DNA of 64,000 bases from Cephalotrichum gorgonifer (taxonomy: Eukaryota > Ascomycota > Sordariomycetes > Microascales > Microascaceae), in assembly GCA_900312665.1 (NCBI GenBank), contig ONZQ02000005.1:1095077-1159076 (forward strand), given 5' to 3'. Below, piece by piece: positions 21,636 to 34,754 of the stretch; within the stretch, counting starts at the first letter, position 1, and the number at the start of each line of letters is the position of its first letter. The translations under genes were made by a program, and so were the position numbers. The notes under the pieces are model-generated. The model was not told the origin of the DNA, did not search any database, and was given only the letters and a program-made list of their open reading frames with translations.

Positions 21636-24376
21636 TCAATCCTGAGTCGGCAAGCTAAAGGCAGGATCCTGTAAAAAGCCCAACATCTGCTGGTTTCCAT
21701 GGAACCAGTCCTCTAGCTGCTCTGTGTTCCCCATCCACATCATCGGGTTCGTAGCCCTGACAACACCAGACCCATCGCTCATGCCGGTGTCCGCGAACTC
21801 AGTACTAGCAGGGTGGGTCTCGAACAGCACCGGCTGTATGAAGGCCTCCTGCTGCCCAGCTGCCGCTTGCGAAAATCCGAGCTGGGCAAGATATGCGTCG
21901 ATCTCGGCGCTCGCTTGAAGCTGCTCTTGGGGAGGGGTGGCGATTCGGAACTCCACGTAGCGAAGGGCGACGCTGTAGAGGACCTGGAAGAGGCGGTGCA
22001 TTTTACTGCCGGCGTCGGAGAAGGATGAAGCGAGGGAGATAGAGGTGACGAAGGCTTGCAGGCGCGCTAGGTCCTCTTGGTCCTGGGTCTCGATGACGCA
22101 GCAGAAGAGGACTATGAACGGGGTGAAAGGGGCAAAGAGGAGGGTCCTGTCAAAATCAGCGATTGATCTTCGCGACGGAGAGATGATGTGAACGGGAGCT
22201 ATCAGAGCTTACCAGTGCAAGTAAGTGGCGAAGTAGATGGGGCTGGACTTCTCCATGAATGCAATACACTCCTGATGCCGTTGGAGAGTGGCTCGTGCGG
22301 CCTTTATGCAGTTACTAGAAAAGGTCGTCGAGCAGCTTTCTTCGCGTGGAGCTGCTCGGTAGACGAGTGTGAGGAGCGAAAGTCTCAAAACGTCATCCGT
22401 GTGCATTGAGAAAATCGCCATGTCGCTCCCCATCTTGTCGGCAACGACCTGTGAGTTCTGATCCTCAAGCGCGCGTCAGTACGATTATTCAAAAGGCAAG
22501 ATATATATCCGAAGATAAATAAGAGATGTCAAATTCAAGGGCAGCAGCGCGTGGAAATAAAAAGGCGTACATTCATTTTCTCCGACTTGATTCGGATCTC
22601 GTCAAGCTGACACGCAAGACTGTCGACTCGGGATTGCCGCACATGGTCGGGTTGGGCAATAGAGTTTGGGCTGTAAAGCATGTCATAGATATTTCCCTGG
22701 CATCTCGCAACCATCGTCCAGACGGCGAAGTACCCGAACATCGGGTCGGTTGAGGGGTCACCATCGGGCGGGGGCACCGTTATCTCCTGGTCTGGGATAG
22801 TCGACGCGCGACCTAGCCGAAGCGACAGTCCCTTATCAAGGAAGTAGATAGACCAGAATATGAGGTGCTTGTAGTCCCTATCCTCTGGTTTATCATCTTT
22901 CATAGAGGACTCCCGCTGATAACCAAGCGTCTGGCATATCTCTGAGGCCTTGCATGTTAGAGTCCAGGCAAGGGGCGCCTTGCATATTTCTATTGCGTAG
23001 AAAGCCTGGCCAGAAAATAAAGAAGAATGGGGTTAGAACAAGAGTACGAGGTCTCGACGAGAGGGAGAGGCCGACTTACGCCTGACATCAGGGCGATGAT
23101 GACTTGTTGGGTCGCGGGCAGATGTAACGGAAGGCTGGCCAGTGCCGTTTCGAGGTTCGCCCTGCACATGTGGCAGTATCGAAGGTTTTCCTCCTTCAGT
23201 TCTGGGGACAAATTCAGGGCGGAATCACAAAACAAGGTAGCAAGGGCCGAAGTGACCAATATGTAATCTGTGTAGGAGTATTGGTCGGAGAAATAGACGG
23301 TGAGACAGAGCTCGGGGAACCGAGCGAACGCGACGTATGGCTCTAGCCAGAATATCCCCGCCAGCTTTTCCCCTAAAGGAAAGGCAGGTGGTTAGCTTCA
23401 TAAACAAGCAGAAGTAGCGGACACCATACACCGTACCCTTTGCAACCCGGAGCATCTTGACAACCTTCTCGATTGGCGGAAGCTCGCCCGTGGGACGGGT
23501 CGGCCCGGGCACCGGACTGGCATTGTCATATGACGCGGAACCCGACGAGTTATGCTGCCTCAAGGTGGACATGATATGCCGCAGGGAGTCCAGGGTTTCA
23601 CGCAGCTCCAAGCTAGCGCCTTGTAGCTGCTCCGTGTTGACGACCTGCTCAAGGAATTCATTGGCGAGCAAGGTCTGGGCGGTCAGGGACGAATCACCCT
23701 CGATCACCGGGTCATCAGACTCAGTCTTAATCGCGTGGATAGGGGGAGTTGAGGCGGAGGACGGGGCCCTGGTTGAAGCTGACTGCTCCTTCGTTGATTC
23801 AGATGTCGCGGAGGGCTGCCTATCCGTCTTGAGCTCTTCCAGCAGACGTACAACATCGTCGAGTCGCCGGTCGATGATATCAATCTTCCTCTCACTACAA
23901 TCATACGGCGAAATACGGGTAAGGAAGGAGCAGACCACGGCATATAGAAGATATAAGAGGAAGTTCATAAATCATCAAAACTTACTACTGGGGGGTGAGG
24001 AGAATCCGGGTTCGCTTCTCTCGTGGTCCCGTCCTTCCCTGTGTACAATCTATCTTGGCGTGAGTGCAGGGGGCACATGGTACCTCGCGATTGCACCGAA
24101 TCTAACCAGCAGATCAATATCGGCATCTCCGTTAGATATAATAGAAGCCGAAGCACCATCAATAGGTTAAACAGCGGGGCCAAAGCGGGGGCCGTACTTT
24201 CCGAGCACGGCAAGGATCGCACTGGGGGCCGAGTTAGCGCAGAAACTCAAGACAGAGTGTGCATAGCTACTTGTCGTCAAAAGGCGACGTACTGCGCGGC
24301 GAATAGGGACCAAGGGGTTCTGTGATCCATCAGCACCTTGGTCGTGCTCGCTAGCATCCACATGGATATCTTGCAT
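21636..24376 (-). CDS. Zn2Cys6 fungal-specific transcription factor, eight exons
   Basis: I reconstructed exons 24376-24293, 24221-24198, 24101-23986, 23894-23437, 23372-23080, 23005-22571, about 22448-22213 and 22146-21636. They give 718 aa in consistent phase. The zinc cluster is assembled from three exons, one only 24 nt long: RRA, then CDPCRARK, then IRCNREVPCAPCTHAKIDC. The result is a perfect C-x2-C-x6-C-x5-C-x2-C-x6-C motif. A short coiled segment (ERKIDIIDRRLDDVVRLLEE) follows. A fungal_trans-type middle domain comes next, with LEPYVAFARFPELCLTVYF, LIFWSIYFLDKGLSLRLGR and the typical SIYFLDKxLSLRLGR signature. It would bind DNA in the nucleus. The target is unknown, and neighbouring chitin-module genes are plausible. 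The 3' splice site of exon 7 has an in-frame alternative 15 nt upstream. Confidence 0.88.
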
Positions 24377-25960
24377 GGCTGGTACGGTTCGTATGTATGT
24401 ATGGTGGGTGGGTGTTTTTGTATGCGTCGAGTATGGATGGGATAAATATTAGGCATCCCCTAACTAGGGCGCGTGGCCTAGTCGGCGACTTTGTTTCCGG
24501 CTCGACTCAGTTTTCGTCATCACCATGAAAACCACGCGTAACCACGTGACTTGCACCATGCCTCTGGATGACGTGGGGGTGGGTACCTGTTCACTTATGT
24601 TAATAATCATGATTGGGCCCTGGGCTGATCCAGCGGCACCACATACACCCAAGCATTGATGACTTCATTTGTTGCCCGTAGTTTGAAGGTCGTCAGCGGC
24701 GGGACCACTTCAATAACCGTAGGGCCCACGGGTAATTATTACGGTGTGCTGGCTCTCCACTCAAAATTGATGACCAATTTATATGGGGTGGGGCGCGTCT
24801 GACCGAGGGAGATTATCGAGGGTTTGAGCATTCCGTCGTCACACAAGAATGATCCACGGCGGCTATTACATCAAATGGTATGTAGGATATGTCGGCAGGT
24901 GGGTCCACCTGTCCGGCACGCACCTGAATCCCTGCCCTGTACAAGCACTCATTAGCCTCTTCACGCCAGACCAGACCCATGGATCAGATATCCTGCATGA
25001 CCTCCCAGCTCAATCCACCACTTAAACGCTTCAACAACACAAGACACCGTGATCAACATACCCAATGTCAGAACCTTTTTCTAATTAACTTCTGAACAAG
25101 TGCATATCAGTTCGCACTGATATGTTCTTGAGTGCCTTTGTATGCCTCTCTGGGGCAGTGTGGCCAAGGGTGATTCTAACAGACAAAAATCTAGTGATAA
25201 ACACATTTCCTACGCCCCCATTGTCCAAAACCACAAGTTCAGTCACTTCGTCGTCGCACGTGTGTGAAGGCCAGTAGATCAATGTACGTAAGGACATCAT
25301 CTATTCTCAGTCCTCTATTAACGATAAATTGGCCAATAAAGACTTCCTTTGTCGAAGCCCAAAAAGGCAGAAGTGAGATCAAGAGCATGGTCGAGCTAAT
25401 GTATCCTGCAAATACCCAGTTGATAGCAATGACTGTGTAGCACTTGGCGTCAGGAAAGATGAATTCCGAGGACGTCTTCTCTTCGCGTAAGCTGTGAGTA
25501 TCACTACCACCACCAACTCTGTAAAAGACCAATAGAGAAGTCCGCCCAGAAGCGAATGGTGAGCTGAAGACGCTTCGATCTCCAAAACGGACAAACATTA
25601 TAGACTGAAACCCTGGAAAGGTACAAAGTGTGCCAACACTGTCCTGATGATCTCGGGTAGACTTTTGATCCATAATACGGTTCCCAGGCCCTTCGGAACT
25701 CTCTTTATTCCACTACCAATCTAATCGCAGAAACCAGAAGACTCTCCTCCCCACTGGCATGTTGTCAAACCACCGCAGAAGTGAAAGTAGGATGAGAGAA
25801 ACAAACAGCTTGCGAATTGCCTCTTCCCAGTGCGAGCATAATTCACCCTGTCGAGGTTCGATAACCTCATCTGTGCATTTTTATTAATAAGCTATCAAGA
25901 AAACGACCTAGCCTATAGATCAATTTATCCTTCTGTACAATCTGAAAATCAGCGCGCCTT
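24377..25960. other. 1.6 kb intergenic region
   Basis: This stretch holds the regulator's promoter and the 3' flank of the STAND gene. A 144-codon open frame (25239-25673, minus) contains one hydrophobic segment but no recognisable family, and I do not call it a gene. A perfect hairpin lies at 25103-25124. Confidence 0.45.
25103..25124. repeat. Perfect 9-bp inverted repeat with tetraloop
   Basis: The sequence CATATCAGT-TCGC-ACTGATATG forms a perfect stem around a 4-nt loop, in intergenic DNA about 840 bp beyond the STAND stop codon. I assign no function. Confidence 0.5.
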
Positions 25961-28900
25961 TTATAGCCCCTGCTCACCGTCCCGATGGCTGGTGAGCTCC
26001 CAGTTACTAAATCCTGTATCCAACAGGTCGTCGTCGCTTTCAGCCTTGCCAGATCCATAGCTGCTGAGCCTCCACTTTTCGACTCCTTCGACGCCCTTGA
26101 GGTCATCGGGGTACTCCCTGAAGACGTCCGCATTCAGTCGCTCATACTCGGCGTAATCCTTGGGCCAAGACCCGAGGCGCTCCAGCGCAAGCTTCAGGTA
26201 CCACAGGTGCTGGCGGGAATACTGCCCATCGGAAATGGCCGGTTGTTCAGGCAAGTCTCCGACCCCGTAGCTAGAGGCGCTGTCAACACTCACGCAGACG
26301 TCCAGGCCAGCCTCCATGTCGGCATAGGTTGGGTCCGTGAAGACGCGGAGGATGTACTCGTGGACGGCGGCGCTCTTCTTGTAGTACCTGTTCGCCATAT
26401 CCTGACCGCTCGCGTTCTTCTTCTGGTGCCGCTGGGCGATGCTGGTATACAGTTGGGTTAGGAGGACAGACATCTCCAGCGTGGCGGGGTGGCGCGTTCC
26501 GTGGACCCGGCGGCAGTTGTAGATGATATCTTCGGCAAGGCGGAGGGCACCGGTCGAATCACCAACAAGGTAACGGGCCATAATGTACCGCTTGCCCAGA
26601 GAGAGCGCGGTAGATTGGGCCCAGCTACTCTGGCTCTCTCGGCTGTTCCAGAGAATGGTCAGGAGCCACGACAGAGTCCTGTAGTCACGCTGTTCCCCAA
26701 GGAGCCCGATCATCTTGTTCAACTGGCCGAGGCTGATATGCTCAAGGTTGACCTTGAGATCGTCAAGGACATGGAGGACATCCCGGACAATGGTACCGGA
26801 AGTCTCGAGCATGTTCTTGCGCGTGGGGCCATCGGGCTGCGGGCTGAGTGTCCGACCGCCGATAGCTATTCCAAGGAGCAGCACAAGCTTGGCAACAACG
26901 GGAGTGCGGTAGGCATCATGAGCAGAGATGTACCGGAAGCTGGCAGCTGCGAGGTCGCAAGCAGCGTCATAGCGCTTGGCACGGAGGAGATGGACGACCC
27001 CGTCATTTGCACAGATGCCTATGGAACGGATGAAGTTCCGAGACTTGTGGGTGCTGAAGTGAGTTATCACCGTCTGGAGGAAAATGTTGACTTGAGAAGT
27101 GTTGGTGAGTTTGACTCGTTTGCCCTCCGTTTCAATGAAGTGATTGACAAAGTCTCCGAAAACTCGGGCGGCTGCAGTCAATTGTCCATGGGTAAGTAGG
27201 CACTGGTAGAGTCGGGAAGTGGCCACGGTAATATCATGGAAGGAACTGGACTTGGACTGCATGAACCTTCGCGTCTCCTCAAAGTACACGTACTGGGTTG
27301 TCAGGGTAGACAGGATCTCGGTCATGGTGATAGAAGTGCGGCGGAGGCTGTACTCGAGCTGAGCCAGGAATACAAGGCTCTCTCGCCCGCGGGATGTGAG
27401 GTCAAACCTGAAAGCACCTGCGTTGGTGGTATCCTTCAGCATTACTTGGCGATAAATCTCGTGCTGTAGCGCTGTAGCCTTCTGGACCTGATTGGCGGCT
27501 ATATATCCAGATGCGATGGTCGATGCAGCAGCAATCAGCTGAGTGGATGATGCCTCCATACCGAGAACTCCGGCTGTGGCATCCTGGAGTTCATTGCATA
27601 ACAACTCCGTCTCTTTCTGTTGGCTGCGGAGTCTTACGAGCTCTGAAAGTTTGGACAGGGAATCCTCGTGAGCCCAACCATGAGTCTGAAGAATGGTCGC
27701 AAGGCGTTGCTTGAGGACCTTGACCACACGAGCCGTCTGAGCTGCGGAAGCCGCGATACCGGACTCATTGGGGCCGCCCACGTCAATCTTCTCCTCGTAG
27801 ATCGAATCCAAAGTAGCCGAGATGTCTTCGTGGTCGACCTTGGCAGAGTCTGTCTTGAGCAGCTCCTCGTAAAGCTGGATTGCCTCAAGCTCGTGACTTG
27901 CTGAGTCTTGGCACACCCTGGCAAGTCGAAGAGTCGCTTGGATGGTGATTGACGATGTTGAACCGTAAACCATCTTGCACTGGTCACGATAGTCGGATAT
28001 CACCTTGTGGATAACCGAGAACTCGGTCCCGACGTTCTGGAGGCAGTGGGTGTACCTGTTGAAGACCTCTTGCACAAAGGACTGGTCGTGAAGCTTAGGG
28101 TTAAGCTTCGGATTCTTGAGGAAAGTTGCAAATAGGACCTTGTAGTACGGTAGAGCTTCAGAAAGCAGCTCCCTGTTCCAAAGCTCGTTGCTGACAAGCA
28201 CGATGGGTTCAAAGGTCTCTGGGCTTGCGGTTTTGGAGTCCTTGTTTAGTGTCCGGATAAGCCGCTGGTAGTACTCGATAAAGATGGGGCGGGGACGAGT
28301 AAGCTCAGCCAGCTCCCTCAGCATTTTAACGACGGTGGGATGGTCCGCGCCGTAGTGATCCGTCGCGTCATCCAGAATCTCCTGGCGAATCTTGATGAGC
28401 TTGTCAGTCTCAGACTGGCCCTCGAGGAACCGGAGTAGGTGTGCGGTGACGCGCTCCCTTAACTCGTCATCCACACCGCGGCTCGACCTCATTGCGCGGT
28501 AGACGCGTAGGTAAAGGTCACCCTCCTTGGTAAGCCGACGGCGAGTATGGTAGCACTGCGCGAGACGGTTGGCAAGCTCAACGCAGCTATCCGAATACTT
28601 AGCCGGAGGAGCAGCGACGTCCTGGTCACCAGAGGACAATAGTGATGGCCAAAGTGTCCGAAGCACCCGCTTAATTAAGCGGGTAGCATCGCGCCATCGG
28701 TGCTGGTAGGTGTACAACCGAATGAGGCTGAATACCGCAGCGAGAGTAGACTGGTTGATGGTGCCCGACTTGCATGTGTCAAGAACCAGTTCTTCCAAGG
28801 AAGACTCTGATGTGACCTTCACTTTCGATGAGCCGATCATCTGCATAATCTCTAGCGAGTCGGCCTGAATAGACTGCTGAATTTCCTGGTATACCGAGCT

Positions 28901-31900
28901 TTGCGTGTGGTTCGTGGCCTGGTAGTACTGCGCGCAATGCTTGAGGATGGACAATGATTCAGAGTAGAGGCCGGCCTTCTTCATGACTCCTGCCATCTCA
29001 TGGAGGAGGCTAGTCAACGTCTCCGTCATGGTCAAGATATCCCTTTTCTTGTAGTCTTGCCAAACGCTGGTGAGGATAGACGAAGCCTCAACACCCCTCT
29101 TGTGGCTAAGGAGGAACTTGCTGTACGCGAGAACCGCCCTCATCTTTCTCTCCTCCCAAACGTCCGAGTGATGTACCCGATACTCCCGGCAGGAGCGCTG
29201 CCAAATGTCGACGTATGTGTGTTGCGCGAGCTCCAGGCGTCCCTCTGAAGCGAACTTTTCAGCCTTTTTCAGAGATAGCTCGATGTCATACGAGCGCGAT
29301 TCTTCCACCAACTCATCGTGCTCCTCGATATCCAAGAGGAGACTTGTCCCGCCCTCGACGGTAGCCTTCTCCCGACGCCCTCTAAGGCGCACATGAAGAT
29401 CACCACCGCTCTCGTTGATCTCGGTGGTAGTTATAGAGCTAATCAACTGGGTGGTCTCGTCGGCCTTCTGCTCCTGATGGGTCATTTTGTAATGTTCTAC
29501 CAACAGCCTGAGGGTAGAGACGACATTCTCAGAGCTTTGACCATACTGGACCTTGTAACATTCGATAAGGAGTAAGATGGCCTTTTCCCGCATTTCCATG
29601 AGATCCTTTTTATTGATGTGCGCCTTGGAAGTAGTCATCTCAATGAAAATACTAGAAAGCTCCATGGTGACCGTGTTTCGAGTGCCGAGGAGGCTCTTGG
29701 CCACCATCGTGGCTTCGTAGAGCAGGGGGAGTGCCTCGCTAGCAAGACCCATGCGTCTGTACAACATGGCCTGAATGACAATTGACTGGAGGGTGGCAGG
29801 GTGATTCGCAGTCAACAGCTGGCGGTAGATGTTGGTGAACATCGCTTGGTTCGTGAGAAAGGCTGGGGGAGATAGGTGTTTCCAGAGGGTCCATTGGATG
29901 AGAGGGACAGTCGAAGATGTCGACAGGAACTCGGAGAAGGACTTGGCCACGCCCACGTCTCCTCCGTCCAAGTACACGGGGGTGTTCCTTGCATGGTCAA
30001 GCCAATAGCGGAGGGCAAAGTCCAGGAGCGGGTATTGGCCGAGAAGCTGGTTCGTATCGTAAATATCTAGGCTTGTGAGTGACACGTGGTGCTGTTCGGT
30101 TACACTGCTCTTGATGTAACTTAAGAGCCTGGTAGTTAGGTCCTCGTGGCGGTCCTTGACTCCGGGGAGTAGCTTTTCCTTTTTAAACACCTCTATGATG
30201 GAGGTGCGGATGAGACCATGGCGAAGATAGACCAGGCCATTATCCAGGAATACCAGGGATTGGGCGGGCTTCAGCGTGACGAGCAAGTCGGGATTGGTTC
30301 GGTCGAGGACAGCGGACCCGCCAACCGGAAGAGTACCCAGGGTCGTCAACTCTTTAAGGGAAAGAGGCCTCTGGCTTGTAGCAAGCCATAGTAGAATGTG
30401 CTTTGCTCCGTCCCCGACTCCGCGAGACTTCAGAGTGCGTGCCACTAAATCTGCGACGGAAGGCTTCGAGTCCGCAAGCGCATCCGCCAGCTTGAGCTGA
30501 TTACCAGCCTTCGCCTCCTGGAGAATTTGTTTCGTGGCCAGTTTGGCCCACAGGAACGAGCCGTGTGAGGCGTTGGCGATGCGGGAGATTATTGTTTCCT
30601 GCTCTACATCCGACATGGACTTGAACGATTCCGAATGGTCAAATTGGCGTCGTACGACGGCAGAGATATCGTCGTAGAGCAGGTCTTCCGTGAGAACAAG
30701 GCTCGAATGGGGGGATGGTGTTGCTGAGGGTTTCTCAACTCCAAGGGTTATAAGCCTGATGTTGCTTACGGACTTAACCGCCGTGGTCAACCTGTGGAGT
30801 AGGGATACCTCGCCGCAAGAGGCCTCATCGATCCCGTCAACAAGGAGAATTAGATCCTTTGCACCGGGGAGGGGGGCGGCGAGCGCATCTGCCAGCGCCT
30901 TCCAGACAATGTCGTCATACTCCTTGTCGGTGCTGGTTTTTTGGCTGCGCTCGTAGGCGTCTGTGAGAATCTGTAGAAGCTTGATATTTCCAATGCGTCT
31001 GTGGAAGAGCTGGCTGAGGATAGCTTTACCAATCGCGCGAGGGGTGGTCTCGGCCGGGATTCTGTTATCTAGATTTGAACCTTGTCAGCTCGACCCTTTG
31101 TGGCCAAAGAATGGGGATGCGAAGGATGAGGGAACTTCTTACTGATGGGGATGAAAAGTGTGTTGTACGCCACTCCAAGTACAGGATGCTGAAGGTGATC
31201 TAGAATGACTGAGGACAATATTGACTTTCCGGAACCCTGTTTTCCACTAATGGCCAAAGTCTTTTGGTGGGATTTGAGGAAGCGAGTCAGGTATGGCGCA
31301 ATCCAGAGGCACGTAAGCTCCTCGCGGTCATGTGCGAAGCGAGAGGCAGAGCCGGCGAGATTGTCAAGGACATGGTCTTCAGGGGCGGTCCAGGCCTTGA
31401 TGGACTTGACGTCAGACACTATTATACGCACAGTTAGTAATGCTTGATAACTGAGAATGGCAGTACACCGCGCCATTCCATACGCGGCCGGAACACTTAC
31501 CCTTATCACCATCAATGCCTTCCTTCATCAACTGGTGTCTCCACATAGACTCGGCTACGTTCTCACAACGGTCAACAAATACCTTGATCCTGGTGGAGAA
31601 AATCGTGTAGATGTTGACCGAAACAGACGAAGTCTCGAGCCCACTGATAGCTTTGTGGAAGTAAGTGGAGACATGGGCGACAAGTGTCACCAGGTCCGAC
31701 AGAGCCAGCACAAGATTCTCCTGGATCTCCGGGGACACGGTAAACATCTCAGATCGCTCCAGGAGATTTACAAGGGATCCGGACATGTTGTAGAAAAGGC
31801 CAAATGCAGTCATCAACGCTGCGGCATTCTCCTTGCCGAGCTACAAGCAATATTTATTAGCAACAGATTCAACATGGAAGCAACGACGGGTGCAAGGAAC

Positions 31901-32380
31901 GCGTACCTCTAGCATGAGATAGCAGTAGCCGTAGGCGAGCTGGGTGGCCAGCGAGCTGTCACCTGCAAATCCCTCGATCTCTACATCGAAAGAATGCAGC
32001 CTTTCGATGAACAGTTGAGCCCACGTGAGGACCTTGTCGTAGCTGCTTCCCTCCGGAGGGATCTGACTCATGCGTTGTGACCGAATCCATTCTAGTATTG
32101 AATCATGTGTCGTGGTCAGGAGTTTGGCAGAGGTTTCTGAGCCAAGGTCATCCGAGCTTCGACGCTTAAGGTTGTACACGACGGTGGAGATACCGGATGT
32201 GTCTGTCGCGCTGGACTTCCTACGGGAGGACTGGTTTGAAGTGACGTTATTGAAAAGTGCGTCCTGGTCAACTGGAGGGAACACTCCCCGAATATGAGAC
32301 TGGGAGGAACCGACGCCAGGACCTGGGGGCAGGTGACTTGCAGGATCTGAGGGCGGAACGGTAAGAACTGAAGGAGCCAT
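25961..32380 (-). CDS. STAND/NACHT NTPase with long C-terminal helical-repeat (TPR-like) region
   Basis: My model has exons 32380-31907, 31840-31501, 31418-31143 and 31068-25961, giving 2,065 aa with phases matching at every junction. The N-terminus is low-complexity and Ser/Pro-rich (about 1-85). A helical domain of the fungal STAND N-terminal type follows (about 90-270). The P-loop is SGKQGSGKS (about 330-337). A Walker B with LILLVDGIDEA lies near 441. A winged-helix-like segment follows, with HILLWLATSQRPLSLKEL. The remaining 1,300 or so residues are mostly alpha-helical with TPR-like spacing (repeated AxxxYxxxL patterns). STAND proteins oligomerise on ligand sensing, and in fungi many control heterokaryon incompatibility or immune-like cell death. 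No HeLo, HET, PNP or patatin effector is obvious at the N-terminus, so the output is unknown. The frame is intact and uninterrupted over 5.1 kb. Confidence 0.88.
28665..28684. repeat. Perfect 20-bp palindrome inside the STAND coding sequence
   Basis: ACCCGCTTAATTAAGCGGGT is fully self-complementary and lies within the C-terminal repeat region of the STAND gene. It may be coincidental. Its ends carry GCGGGT. Confidence 0.6.
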
Positions 32381-34754
32381 GACTGCTACTGGATATTGAA
32401 ATTCAAATTAAAAAAAGGTGTCAGACTCTGATAGTGAAATAGAGTGCAGAAGTGATCAAGAAACCGGGGTGGCGGATACGCTACTGACAGACAAGAAGGT
32501 CGGGGTTTATATATCTCCTGCCGTCATCCTAGCTGGAGGTAGTTCTGCCGAGCCCACAACCTACCGCGGTTGAAGTCGCATCCCGTAAGGCGAAATACGA
32601 AGGAAATCTCGCGTGCATTTGACATATGACAGTCACCAATCTATAAAGTAAGTTCTCGGTGGATCGACAAAGGTCGGAACCCAGGTTCTACTCCATCATG
32701 ATAGCTCGGAAAAAATACACTTCTGCGTTCTTCGTAATGCCACTCGGTCATTCCTCAAGTCATGATGATATACGTCTGCGCTCTATTAGATCTCATATTA
32801 CGTGGTAGCGTCCCTAGCTAGCCGGCTCTCTCCCTTGGGAGGGAGGATCGACGTTAGATTTGAGACAAAGCCTAGGGATTATGCTGGACTGAGGACCGCT
32901 AGTCTAAACGGCAAGAACTTGCTTTCTGGTCACTCTGTTCCTGCTACCACAGCCTGGCAAACTATGTCTCACCTACGCACACGCTATGCGCGCCACTTGC
33001 GTAAATCGTAGCTTGGTGGGTGTAGGTGAGACAAAATCTGATCCGTTAAATTTTGGCGAAGCACGAATTACGGTATACATGGTGGTGGTAACTACTCTAG
33101 GTGATGTCGGTGTTTGCTATGACATGAACCTGCGATAGGTGCAGGAGATCAACGAACAAACGGATCGTAATGCCAAGCAGTCTCTTTTGAAACCACGGTG
33201 ATAAATATCAACTCTTTATTGGAAAATCCATACAACATTTTAGACAGCCAGGTGTCCTGTGTCTTCTAGGGAAGGACTCCACGTTATGGGGGGATATGAG
33301 ACGAAGACGAGAGAAACTAGTTTCTCACACACGCACATCCCCGGACCCCCCAGGCCCGTCCGGTTGTATCAAAGTAGTGTATTCCGGATGACTGGTCAGT
33401 GATCCTGGACCAAGGCAAGCCAACTCCCAACCGGGTATACATGCAGCGTCGTCAACATTCACCTACACCCTAAGGAGAACGCACCGCATGTACATGCGGG
33501 GGACATGTGCCAATGCACTGCTAACCGCAGCCTAGATGAGGAATATGTGAACGCGAGATATCAAGTGGGTTAATGTACAGAGAACGGCATGGGGAAAGTG
33601 GTAGTTGTATGTGGCCCCCAGCGGCTCCGTTCAGATTAATCCCGTCAAGGCTGTGGATAAGGCGAGCCTTGTGAGGATGTCCCCGATAGACTTGTCCTAA
33701 AAGACGATGTTCCGAAGACTACTGATAACATTTCGAACCGGCCTAGTAACGACGATGCACCGCAACACAGTAATTGGATTAACCATAATCTACGTAAGCT
33801 GAATACCTGGCCGGTTCGCCGAGAGGATGTCAACAAATAGACACAAGGCATCCCGCCGTGATCGAACTCTTCTGCTAATGACGAAGAGATCGACACCGAA
33901 GGCTGAGAGGTTAGGTGAGAGCAAGCGGCTGATGACGACAAGCCAATACAGAGAAGCCTTCCAACTGCCGATCGTCCGGCCACGTTCTAGTTCTACAGGA
34001 TAGGAAGGACAAGACTCCGTTGGATACCTCGGGCAAGGGAGATAAGGGAGGCTGCGTAGTCGGTAGTCCGGATTGATATAGCAAATGTTGACTTGGTGGT
34101 AGTAATATGAGTTAAATAATGCCCGTAAGATAATTAAGTGTGGGCCAAGGTTTCACACTACGAGCATGTGGCTGGCTGTATGGCTTGTATGTCCGACAGC
34201 AGCGTTTGGTTTAGTTGGACCTAACTGTTGACCTCCACAGCCGGCTCTGTAGAGGTACCGACCTTAGGGAGGCAATCTATCCCTTTGCCTCTACCATGAT
34301 TTCAATCTCATTCTTAAGCAAAGCAACTTGCTCAATATAACCTTACTCTTTCGTGGCGCGGGGGAAGTGGGGGTAAAATATGTCACATAGAGCCAGGCCC
34401 TTTGTCATCCACTAGTCGGCTCTCTGCCCTCATGAACAATTATTATCAGGTATAGGTTGCAACTTTATATATTCGCGGGATCCGGCATGGAGAAGCCGTC
34501 GTGATTCCATTCACATGCTTGCAAAGATGTCATGCCGATCCAGATGCTATATGCACGTTCAAGTCCCTTTAAAACTGCCTACGACTACCACCACCTCTAG
34601 GCTCTGCTTTAATGTTGCGGTATTAGGGACATAAGCAAAACTGATAGCTCACGCATGGGCAACAATACTTGAAAAGCATTGGGATAGATCACTTATAAAT
34701 TGAGCTATCTCGTAAAGATGTAATTTAGTTGTTTCAAAGAAACGAAGTGCCACA
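32381..34754. other. 2.4 kb gene-poor region between STAND and sialidase genes
   Basis: This region contains the STAND promoter, with a TATATAT box at 32508-32514 about 130 bp upstream of the ATG. It also holds the sialidase 3' flank. A 12-bp inverted repeat lies at 32965-32976 and 33022-33033. Short open frames (for example 33645-33983, minus, 112 codons) show no recognisable family. No transposase or reverse-transcriptase motif is visible. Confidence 0.45.
32965..33033. repeat. 12-bp perfect inverted repeat with 45-bp spacer
   Basis: TGTCTCACCTAC (32965-32976) pairs with GTAGGTGAGACA (33022-33033). It lies in intergenic DNA about 600 bp upstream of the STAND start. It could be a hairpin, a binding-site pair or a relic terminal repeat. 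No flanking duplication was found by eye. Confidence 0.5.

Noticed and set aside
25239..25673. 144-codon minus-strand frame with one hydrophobic stretch
   Set aside because: No recognisable family, promoter or splice pattern. A frame of this length can arise by chance.
33645..33983. 112-codon minus-strand frame
   Set aside because: No recognisable domain, and isolated in gene-poor DNA.
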